From: Cristatella mucedo
Taxonomy: Eukaryota > Bryozoa > Phylactolaemata > Cristatellidae
NCBI GenBank assembly: GCA_009760855.2
Contig: WPIO01000029.1
Location: 2,590,001 to 2,654,000 of the forward strand
Length of the DNA: 64,000 bases
Direction of reading: 5' to 3'
Each line of letters begins with the position of its first letter. Positions within the stretch are counted from its first letter, which is position 1. Under the pieces are notes generated by a model that was not told where the DNA came from, made no database searches, and saw only the letters and a program-made list of their open reading frames with translations. This document shows, piece by piece, positions 12,501 through 24,500 of the stretch. Position numbers and translations under genes: made by a program.

Positions 12501-15500
12501 TGAGTGATTTTGGTGAAGAATGTTGTAGTGCATGGTGGGCCTTCAAGACGATACAGTTCTTGTTCCGGGTGTCATACGGACACTAAGAAGGCCAAAGAAG
12601 GCACTTACAAGTTCACAGCTAGCTACTGTCCTCTTCAGCTACTGTAGAAGCAGGGTTCTTATGATCCGAGATGCAATAGATACCACTTGGTCATCGAGTC
12701 ATCATTTCTGACCTGACCAGCTAATTCTATACGTCTGATCACGGCCCCAGTAATACATCATCAGACTGTGTTCTGCGGTTGTCAAGCCCCATACTGCAGT
12801 CACCTGTGCAGTTCCACAAGGGTCTGTTCTCGGCCCATTGCTGTTCTCCATTTATACGGTGCCTCTCTGAAAGTGGTACACACGGGCCCTTGGCTTCACT
12901 TATCAATTCCATGCTTATTACTTGTATGCTCCCAAAGCCTGGAGCTCACTACCGATGCACGTCACAACGTCCCCTGACACGAAACATTTAAAAGAAGCTT
13001 AAAAATAACCTGTTTATTACAACATTTGGTGGATCTTTGAGATTCGTTCTTCGTATGCACAGACCTACTTACACTATGCCTGCTGCTTTCGAATGCTACC
13101 AGCAATCTTATGGTAATGCTTTCTATGCAGCATCTGTAAAGTGCCTAGAAAGAGATTGACTTTTCTGAGGGTGCTATACAAGCATATTCTTGTTATTGTT
13201 ATTGTAATCTTTTCTGTTATAGCAGTCCTCACCAGATTTTGTTTTGGCATGGGCATGGGCTACTGGAATCTCAGTGCTGTTCTTACTTGTGAGCTCTTTG
13301 CTAGTAGTGGTAAGTACATGCTGACGATTGTTTGTGTCTGATATACAGGTAGTGGAAAGCGGAAGAGGCTGCATATTGAGTAGGCTTTGTGTCGGCTGGG
13401 CTTGTCAGAGTATCGTTATGCACACGTGCTGCTTTTACCGCTAGCGTTCGTGGTTTTGGTCCATCTCTACATCTGTGCGTTGTTCTTGAAGTATGTAGCA
13501 CCAGCTGCTGGAAGCTCTGGCATTCCTGAGCTGATGGCATTCCTCAACGGCACACTGGTGCGTCATATATTTAATGTTCGGACGCTGATTGTCAAGTTCT
13601 GCTCATGTGTGCTTGCTGTGGCTAGTGGCCTAGCCGTCGGCCAGGAAGGGCCCATGATTCATCTAGGGTGAGTTGAAGTACTCACTGTAAATGCTTGCTA
13701 TTTTGTGAATGAGAAGGCAAGAGCCCTGACGTGAATTTCATCGGCATGCAAATGTATTCTTATGTCTAGGAGCATGATTGGTGCCGGGCTAAGCCAGTTC
13801 AAATCGGATACTTTGAAGTTTAAGCTACCGTTTTTTCAAAGGTTCCGAAACTCCCAAGATCGGTAAATATATCTGGTTAACTTCATGGCTATCGTGCTTT
13901 TGCCAGTTTTTAGATGGGAAGATTTTTTGAAAGTTGTACCTTTGTGTGTTAGGCGGAACTTCATATCAGCTGGTGCTGCTGCTGGAATAGCATCGGCATT
14001 CAATGCACCCGTGGGCGGTCTGCTGTTCTCAATGGAAGAGGTGTCATCGTTCTGGAATGAGACACTCTCGTGGCAGATCTTCTTCTGCTGCATGGTAGCT
14101 GTCATCACGACCGATCTCCTGAACACAGCACTTGCAGATTTTCAATTGGGTTCATTTGGGCAATTTAAGTCCAAGCGATACATACTGTTTCAGGTACTGC
14201 AGCAATAATAGCCGCTGTCTATATTGGCTAACCTTTTACCGTCGTTGCTGCATCGGTCTTCTTTTGCTTGCCACGCCATTTATCTGTTCCTTATAACATT
14301 TGATCTGTCCACATGAATTGCTCTTTTTGTGCTTATATGAGCTGAGATAGTGCATTTTATTACTAACCAATTGACGAGCTTTCTTTCCAGCCTATGCTAA
14401 GTGTCAAGAAAGAGATTAAGTTCTCTCAGTGTATTATACACATTATTTTACTGCTGTTATGATTATTATTAGTAGCCTCTCCATTGCATTTTCGTCACGT
14501 TATTCCAATTCTTACAGCTTGTGCTGTATCCTTTCCACCGGGCCTCTTAAAATGCAAATAAAATCGGGTCGTTTAATGGTTTATCTTAATGGCCGATACA
14601 CATTTCCACTCTGAGGGAAGTGGTTACTAAGTGCTTCTATCGTCTTACATGATGGAAAGCAAGTACTGGTAGACCTAGTGGAGTCCTTCAAATCGTGTTA
14701 GTTGCTAAAGTTTCTACGTGCTATATTATGTCCGAATCGGCTGCGGTTTCACTGCATGCCTGATAGTTAAAATGCTAATCCCCTCACTGTCCGCTAAGAT
14801 TGGCAGTGCTTACCAAGATTAAATGTTTATTTCTAGGTAGTGAGTCAGTTTCTCTATCGTGGTTTCAGTAAAGTACTTTTGCAAGGGTTAATTATTCAAT
14901 ATTAAGTGTTTTATTGTAAGTTTGCACACAACATTGCACATTACAAAAGCTTGTAAGTACTCTAGGTCTAAGCATATGGTCACTATTATGGGCGTTCGAT
15001 GAGCTATTGAAATGGTCGTACCAAGCATTTGTTAACTTCTCCTAAAAAATAATTCAATTGAGGCCTACTTCGCAAAAATTGACCATGTGCTTGACCAGCG
15101 CTGAGTAACTAAACGTCCTAGCGTCTTTGTGGCTGTGTGCGCTTGGGTGTGCATGCTTGTGTGTTGTCATGATACTGCCTGAGCTGCCTACAATCCACGT
15201 GAGGCATTCCATTGCTGGGGCCTGTAGTGCGGCTCAAGCCTCGGAGTAGGCTTGTGTAGCACACGGAGATGGATCTTATAAGAAAATGAGACTGCTTGCA
15301 AGTGGCAAGGTGCCCTGTAGCTCTTCTGCTTATTCACGTCTGCAAAGTGATTTTGTCGGGCCTTTCACCGTAGCTAGGGTGATGCCTATTTAACGAATCA
15401 TTCTACTAATTGAGTATAAGTCGCCCTAGTTCCATAGGCTGTTAATTAATGAGGGTGGCGGCTGCATGTGTGAGTGTGATCTATCAAACCAAAACGGTCT

Positions 15501-18500
15501 TCTTGGCTAGCATCTAGCGTCCAAAGTCTGCCCCATGCATGGATTCTAAAGAAATTGAAAGCAAAGCATATGCATGATTAGCAGGAAATGTGTATAACAA
15601 GATATAAAAACTACATTTTTATTAAGTCTACCACATACTGTGCCAGAATTGTACATGACTTCCCATAGCGAGCAGCCACCAGAGAAACCCAAGGTCGAGG
15701 CTGATAAACACTTGAATCCATGTGCTCGAGAATGAATGCTGGCTAGTTGCGAGTGCTTTAAAGCAAGACCGCTCGACTACATTCTGTTGAACAGAATTTT
15801 GAAAGCATGTAGCAAGGGCCGATATTGCTGTCATATCACTGGAGGATGGGATTGCCATTTTTATTACCAGGTGCTAGGATGACAGGCTAAAGTCGGATGC
15901 TAGCCTAAACAGGATGTGAAGTTATTACCACTTAATATGCTGGCGAGGTGTTTGTGCCATGACACCACATGGTTGCCCATCAGATGCTAGCCACTCCCAA
16001 GCTAGGCAAGAAAGACTCCACTGTCGTTATGATCAGTGTAGCTATGCTGTGGTTAGACAGGTCAGGAAATGCACCTACTATCTTGCCACTTTTTCTTTCG
16101 TTAGCCGGTAGCCAGTTGTTGACAGAAAACTTGCGCTACATAATGTTGCAACGTAAAGTGAGTGCATCGCATCGCCTTTTTCCGTTTCAGGTCAGGCACG
16201 GTTTTGACTTCAACCTAGCGATCTTCATCCCCGTCATCATCCTTGGAGTAATCGGTGGTGTATTAGGCTCGCTATTTATTTTTATGAATTTAAAAGTCAA
16301 CCGGGGCCGGAAAAAGCTTATTTCCGGAATCAGGAGTCCTCGGCTGCAGAAGTTTGTTCGACTTATCGAGCCTCTAGTGGTCGGGGTAGGTCGTGCTGCC
16401 CTGGCACTTTCTGGGGTAATTTGTGTGCTGCAGCAGTTTGAAAACATTTCTGTGGAGCGGCATCAGTTCTCCTGGTACAGTCTTGTGCTGATTGTCTTGG
16501 CAGCTAGCTGCCAGACGCTGGCCAGGTTGCATGTTAATTGCCTCGCTGTAGCAGCTTGCTTTCGAATTTGTTGCAGATACTGTACATTACTGCTAGCATT
16601 TTGATTCCTTACCCTTTTAAATGCAAGTCGGTGTCATGTTCACAACCTGCCAGCAACAGCAGGTAAGCACACTTCGTCAGTGCATCTGCTGCTGCTGCCA
16701 GTGGCTTATCGAGTGCTGCGGCTTTGCCGAGCCTCGTTTGGTTTGCTATTCTAAGATTGTAAAGATCAGGCTTCTCTTCAAGTACACCGAACTCGTGTCA
16801 TGTGTGAGTTTGTGGGCTAGCTGCGTGGACGTGTTTTCAATCGGTAGCCGTGTGACCGCATCCGAAGTCTCGTTTGATAAATCCACCCAGAAGCTTCCAG
16901 CAAAATCCGTCGAACTTTTAATGTGTCATTGAAGTCCGAATCTCTGGATTTGTTGTAATCAGAACTTGCAGTGTTTGGCCATGGACGGCCGAACCCTGGA
17001 GAGCTTGGGAGGGTTTTGCTAGCAAGACTATGCACCCCCTTGCAAGTCTGTCTTAGCGCGCTTTCCCTGCAGCTGGCACTGCTTCAGTTGCTGGCAGTCT
17101 AGCACAGAGTGCCTTGATCGGAAGAGTCGCCATCGGAAGGGGTGGGGAATCGCCCCCCCCCCCTATTCGTAAAAGGTCTATTGAGAAGTAAATTTAGCAT
17201 ATCATACATAGCCCGAGCAATCAATCAGTCCAGGTTTGAGCGATTTGATTTCACCAAGGCCCTCAGCGTTAAATTCTGAATTCGGTCCTTAAAATTCTCT
17301 TGCATAATCCTGTTCCCACTGCTTTGAACATGCTTTGCAGTTTCTTCTCTGCTTACTTTACCGTATTTGTGCAACGTCTGCATCCCTGCCTACTCGTCTC
17401 AGACCGCCGACGAGCTGGATACTGTTTTGCTGCATCAGTCGTGTTACCTTAAGTTCCACCAGCTCATGAGGTTGAACTTTTGGCGTTAATCGCACATCCA
17501 CAGCATCCATATCTGCGGGTGCATCCTGTGGCAACTCGTACCTGCATGTCACTGCGACTGTCCTCAGAAGCCCAAGCTATCTGGCCCATAATCAGCAGTA
17601 ATTATGGTACCGCGTGCCCAGAAACTGACATGCTTTTTCCTCTCCTTACCCATGCCTAGCGCACTGACCTTCAATGTATAACATTTCTCACTACTTGTCC
17701 CTTTCCATCACTACTCCTATCATGGCTTGACCGTGGCTGCTGCTGCAACCGCTGCTACAGCTGTCTTCTATCAGCAGCAGAAGCCGAGGTGATTGCATCA
17801 CTATTCTAGCATGTCCTGCTTGTGGGACACCGACCGTTCGTACAGGTTTTGCATAAAAAAAATCATTTTCATTTAGGCATTTTACTACTCTACAAATGCT
17901 TATGCAAGAGTAGAGGTCAGCAACACCCCTCCAGTTTTTTCTTACGACGATGCTGCCACTTCTCTAGAGCCGTTCGCCGGCTCCTGTTTGCTGCCACGTC
18001 ATCGCCGCACATGCTCTAGCTGCTATCCGATTAAAGCATTGCTCATGTGTGAACACAAAATCTAGTTTCTTAATGCTTTTTCCAAAAATGATCTAGGTTT
18101 TGATATTTCTTAAAACCCTCCTTGTGGTCATCAGTTCATCGGTCCAGCTTTTTGGAATAGAATGCTTGAAGCCTCGTTGGATACTGGGTTTTGGTTTGTA
18201 AAAAACTTCCGTGGGCAGACGAGTGTCTGTGCCTTGGTAATTAATATGAGGCTTGGCCGTGTGAGCTGCCGAATTTTCTTGAAAAGTTTCACGTATGAGC
18301 AATGTCTGTATTTTATTTTAATAATAATGATAATAATACATTGGTATAGCACCCCTAGAGAACTGAATCTCTCTTTAGGCACTCTACAAATCGATTGGAC
18401 TTTTACTTGGGGAGGTTTGGAAGTCGTTTCTTTTGGCGAAGTGCTCAGTTCAATGTCCGAGATCTCAGCCAATCCCTCATCCCTTGCAGAACGAAAGCAT

Positions 18501-21500
18501 GACGGTTACATGAAAGGCTATTAGTTTTTTTGTGCACCGATATATTGGCTCTGGCATACTAAGTATATCAAAGACGTTGTGCAGTGGTATTTAAATCTAA
18601 GACCTCATGATGGCTGCAATGAACTTTTATTTGCTGGCGAAATATACAACGAAGTGCACGATTCCTGTTTTTGCCATGCATACGACAAGCCTGTTTTTGT
18701 ACGTCCATCAGCATGGTCTATGCCATGTATTTTAAAGGTACAAAAAGGCCTTTGGATTTTATTGCAATTACTTTGCTCAATTATTTACAGCTGTAGAGCA
18801 TGTATATGCTTCTAAAGGCATATCTTTTTTTTTAGCTCGGGCCAGTGTCTTGTTCCGTTGAATAATGACGACAGCGTGTTCCGAGTAGATGACAGTTTCG
18901 AAAACTACACTTGTCCTCCTGGTGTCCTATTTAACACTGGTTTGGTTAACCGCAATAACAGAACTTACGATACCGTATACACCAATGCTACTTACAATCC
19001 CGGTACGTGTACATTGAAAATTGGCACTCTTTAGGGCACGAAGTTTTACCCTCCGGAAGCATGGCTCCCCTTTTTGTTCCTGCTGCAGTGGAGCTTCCGG
19101 GTGGAACTCGTGCTCAGATGGGTGAGGATCTCTTGCCTCGTTGCAGTTGCCACGTTAACCTTTGGCACCGGCGAAGAAGCCATTCGCCATCTGTTTTCGC
19201 GCCAGACCTACGGCGAGTTTGAGTACGACGAGCTACTTACCGTGCTCGGGATTTACTTCGTCGGTGCTTGCTATTCGTCTGGAATGTCGCTGGCCACCGG
19301 AATCGTCGTGCCACAGCTGTACGAGTGCAACCTGCCACAGCTGCAAGCCGAATGGAAATTGCACGATGCTCAGTCGTTTGTTTGACATATCTTTTGCATT
19401 TCTTTATAGCATGATTGGCGCGCTATACGGTCGCATTGTCGGCCGCATTATGGTGAGACTGTTTGAGCCTCTTCTTGGTACTGACAGCTACTTGTGGATT
19501 GACCCTGGTGCCATGTCGCTCATTGGCGCGGCTTCATTCTTTGGCGGAGTTACTCGGCTGACTATGTCGTTGGTAGTAATCATGGTGAGCAATTAGAAAG
19601 AGTTCGATTTATGGTTGGTAGTATTGTGGCACATGTGCTACACATGTGCATGCATATCTGTGTACTGTGTTTGTATTTTGTTGCATGTCTTGCCTGGGGT
19701 CACACCTAAAAAATGGCAATGCATAATGGCACAGTAAATGCAAATGGTGTTTGGACGGATAGGTTTTGCAGATTTGCTCCACGGATATCCTATGAGCCCT
19801 ATTGGGCACTTTGCAATCACCGAGACTTTTAACGACAGACTTTTAACAAGACGTGGTAATATCGCAGCTCAACTTAAGGCCATTTGATTCAATCTTATGC
19901 ATACAAATATAAATGAAAACTGCACCACCTAAGATATAACTCTCCCACCGGTGCAACAGCCCTGCATGTAGTACCGAAACATTGTGGCTCCATTTAAATG
20001 GACACAACTCCTCCTCTTTGCATGCACTGTTCATTTCGTAAACGTCTGGATTAAAAAAGAATGTATCTTATGACGAAGCCCAAAAAGGGGATCTTGAAAT
20101 CTTGGACACAAAGAAGTTTGCACAGAGAGCTAGGGGCTAGGATTTTCACAAAGCAGGTGACACGGTGATTAAGCACTGGTCATACTTAGGCAACTCTGCT
20201 CGAACCCTCAAATAAGGAACCTAACTCTGTAAGTTATTAGATATTTCTGTATATTTAATTATTCCTGGAATAATAAGGGTTTGTTGTGTCTAGCTTGTAA
20301 ATTCGGCTATTTGAGCTTCAGCCGTATCCGGGAGCTTGTTAAGCCTGTATCTAGTGTGTACCTCTGATGATTAGCTAGGCAGTACAGATCTGTACAAATG
20401 TATGGAAATCGTAGTTCATTTTTAGTCATTACTATAGAAAAGTATAAAGAATTTGCTGAGTAAGGCATCTATGCTCATCTTAATAAACGTGGTTGGTGAC
20501 TTCTGGCTACTGGTGGGTAGGTGCAACAGAGCATACGAAGAGATAGGAGAGGAAATCAAAGCTGAGTCCAATGTGATTTTGTGTGGTAGCATTGTGGTGG
20601 CCTGAATTTTTAATACTATAATAAGACATTGGTATCGTTCCGTGAGAGAACTACATTTTTTAAACACTTTACACTTCTGGAAAGGAAACGTGTCAATTCT
20701 TAAATGATAACATTTACAATGTTAGCATTAATGACAATTCATAAGGACCCAGCAAATGCTATGAGGAAGAGGTGCATGTTTTTTTTTAGCGAGTCAGAGG
20801 ATATCATGATGTCAGTCGATTGTGAGTTCCAGTCTTTGGGAGCATAGGAACAACAGGCTTGGCCTCCAAAGGATTTTATGTTGTTAAGAGGCAGAGTTAA
20901 GAACTTGAGTCAAAAGAGTGGGTGGTACAATGCTTAGCCTTATTGGCAGGTAATTCGGATAAAAAGTGACTGGATTAAACCTTGAAGTCGATACTCTGCT
21001 TGAAGGGGAACCAGTGCAGGTCGCTGGGAGTAGTGTAATGTGCCTACTCTGACGTTAACAATAGATAAGCATGGCTAAAGAGTTTTCAACCAACTTTGAT
21101 GCCATAGTGCATAGGCTGGAAGATCTGCAAGTAGTGAGTTACCGAAGTCGAGATGGCATGTCACAAATGCATACACCGACTTGGATGTGGTATCCCTGTC
21201 TAAACATGCTCGGATTTTTGCAATGTTATGTTCTGAAATTCGGCAGACGTGGCTGTAGTACTGATATAGTCGTCTAGTGAAGGGTCACTCTAGAACAGGA
21301 CACTCAGATTGCGTGCTACTGCTACTGGATATATGTTTGCAGAGCACATTTTGAGGGTTGCGCTTTTGATTTTTCTGAGTAACCTTAGGTTTGCCAATGT
21401 AGCGATTGTTATATGAGAGTGTGTACCTCAGCCTATGGCAGTGCTGCCACCTAACTGATGTCGGATACCAGTACTAGGCTGGGCCCCCCCACCTTGGCTA

Positions 21501-24500
21501 GTGAATCTGAGCGTATTGTCCCTGCTGCTGAGCTCGAGCTAAGATGCTAGCCAACCGGATCACAGCGTTCCTGAGTTACTGTTCGAATCTGCTAGCAAGG
21601 AAAAAATACTGCGTTGCTGAGTACGGTTGCTTAAGAGTGCTCCAAATAGTTTGCTGTTTGGCAAGATGTGGACACTTACGTGCACAATACCAGTTACTAG
21701 TAAGTTGGTTTTATCGTCATTCAATTTGAGAAAGTTTGTGTCCATCCAAGTTCGAACGTCAGCAATGCGTGCAGCTGAGGAGTTAAGAGAGTTCGACTTG
21801 CTGGAATGCTCGAAGGGATAAAAGCGCAGATTGAAGTGTTATGTGAATAGCAATGAAAGCCTAGATTGTGCTTGGCAATTACATCGGCTAGAGGGAGAGT
21901 ATAAACTGTGAAAAGAAGGGAAGCAAGCACAGATCGATGGATACGCCATGCTTTAGAGGCTCTTAGGTTGACTGATGACTGTTGACATGAATTATATGCT
22001 GTCTCCTGCTGAGATAATGATCTAAGCCATTGCAGGGCATCAGTGATGTCCACGTGAGATGAGAGGCACTCAAGAAGGACTTGGTGATCTATAGTATCAA
22101 ATACTCCCAAAAGATCAATCATATCAAGCAGTGAGATTCAACCTAAGTCAGTATTCCTGAGATCATTTTTACAGTGCTGAATGTATGGGGTAATTAGCTC
22201 TCAATCTTGATCGGAACTTACTAGGTAGCTTTGAAGTTCAGATATGAGTTTAAGTCGTCCTTCATTAACTATTCCAGTGTCTTTGATTGGACTGGTAATA
22301 AGGAGACTGGGTGGAAGTTGCATACATTCACTTGGTCTAATGTTGCCTCCTTAATGGCCCAACAATGTCTTTTTTCCTTAACTTGTCCTTTTGTACCTGT
22401 GTGCTTTTCATGCTCACCGGTGCACGATTCACTGCATGTCACTAGCCAGAGGTCCTACTTACCGGTAGTACTTTCCCCGAGTGTCTTCTTATTAGCTTTA
22501 GCATGCTGGCCCTAAGCATGCTACTCTGCTTGCCACTTGCCCTTGGTTTATTGATTTTCTTGCAGTGAGTTGTTAAGTGCCTGGACAGATATTTAGTGGT
22601 CAGAGGACGCTAAGCAAACAATCTATTATTACTATTTATTATTATTACTATAGTATTATTTTAGTATAATAATTTTAGTCGCATGCCATGCACTCGTCAA
22701 ATGAGTCATAATTTTAGTATCCTGTCTTCAGCAAAGCTGTTAACATGTTAGTTAAAGCAAAGCATTGTACAATCCGTGGTGCATGCATGTCCAATGTTTA
22801 TTGCCACCTTGCTTCTTCTAGTAGGTCATTTTATTTGTAGATGGAGCTAACAAACGACATACAATTTCTCCTGCCCGTAATGGTTACAGTGATGGTCGCC
22901 AAATGGGTAGGTGATATACTTACAAAGCCGATGTACCATTCTCAGATGAACCTCAAGTGCATTCCACATCTCAATTCTGAACCAGTAGTCCATGACAGTG
23001 CAGGGAAGCGGTAAGTATATGTATACATATACGGTCCCTGCTTACATTCAGGGACATCCGTGCCTTTCATCACTATTGATCATTCTACTTGTTGGACGAG
23101 GTGAGACTCGATGATGTTTCCTCTTCACCAACAGAGTCAGCCTGGAGTTGTTCACAGCTGAGGAAGTAATGAGCACTCCAGTTGAGACTGTACAAGAGAC
23201 GGAGAAGCTTCAGCGAATTGTTCACTTATTGCTCCACACCGAGCATTGTGGTTTCCCTGTCATCCGACGAACAGACGAAGGTATTGATGTCTTCGAGGGC
23301 CTCATTACCAGGTAATTGGCGGGTGTGTCGGCTCGTGGTTTTTGCAATCTAACGTCGTGATGCCTTGCCGAGTCGTGCTGATCTGGTTGTCAGCCTTAAT
23401 GCACTCCTGCACCGTGGATATGCTTCGACTAGTTGTGGTGGTACAGCTTACATTCTCTGCTTTTGCTTAAGTTTGGATGCTCTCCAAACGTCTCCTTTTT
23501 TTTACCAGGCTTGAACTTACCGTGCTGCTCATGAAGCAAGCCTTCTTGCCGGAGAGTATTGCGAACAACTTGATTTCACACGTGTCGGAGGTTAGCTATG
23601 ATCAACTGAACGTCGATAGGCTGTCTAATCCACAACATGTGGAGTCGCAGCTGCAGACGTATGCTTCGGATGAAGCATTCAGGGGCATTCAAATATGGCT
23701 TGTGAGTATTCACAAGTGCAAGCCTATTTATGGCAGTCTTGCCTTAATCAGCATTATTAAGAAATGACTGTGTTATTCAAGGTCCATTGGTCCATGCATT
23801 TGTAACATCCCTTCTCGACTTCTGCAACTCACTGTTTGCTGGTCAGCCGACCTGTGAAATCAGGTTCTTAAAAAAAATCCTAGCTGATTAAACAGCCTCT
23901 TTTTGTATAGCGACAGAAGAGCCTTTTAGGGCTATCACCACCGCTTGCAGTGGCGATAAAGAATCGCCCACCGCAGGAATCGAACCCACGACCTCGGGAC
24001 CGTGAAAGGTCGTGAAAGCAAGGTCGTGAAAGCAACCGCCTTACCTAGTGTGTCATCACGGCTCACCTACAGTTTGTGCAAAACTCTGCAGCTAGGCTTG
24101 TCTGTTGTGAGCATCGAAGTTGCCACGTCACCACTTCTTGCCGACCTGCACTGGCTCCCAGTCAAGCAACTTATTGACTTTAAGGTTTTGTCGCTCACTT
24201 GTAGGTCCCTTCATTCTCTGGTTCCAGTATACCTATCAGAACTACTCCCCCACCAGACTAGGCATCGTGCTACCTGCTTTTCTGAATCAAATCTTAGCTA
24301 CAGCACCTCATACGAACCTTTCGATACCGTTCCTTTAGGTCGTATGTACCCAAAGCCTGGAACTTACTCCCGACTGACGGCACGTCACCCCCTTGACAGC
24401 ATTTAAAAAGAAGCCAATACGCACCTGTTTTTGACAGCATTTGGTGGGTCCTTGTGATTGGTCATTTGTGTGCTTATGCAGCTGACACTGCATGCTGCTA

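Larger units (their letters stand above)
5283..13383. other. Gene 1 intron, about 8.1 kb
   Basis: The flanking exons join directly in phase 0, so no missing exon is required. The intron holds several L2 LINE fragments and SINE copies. The stretches 5283-5805, 6785-7580, 9060-11365 and 12480-12780 show nothing I recognise; open frames there (for example 10037-10607) have no family resemblance. Confidence 0.6.
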
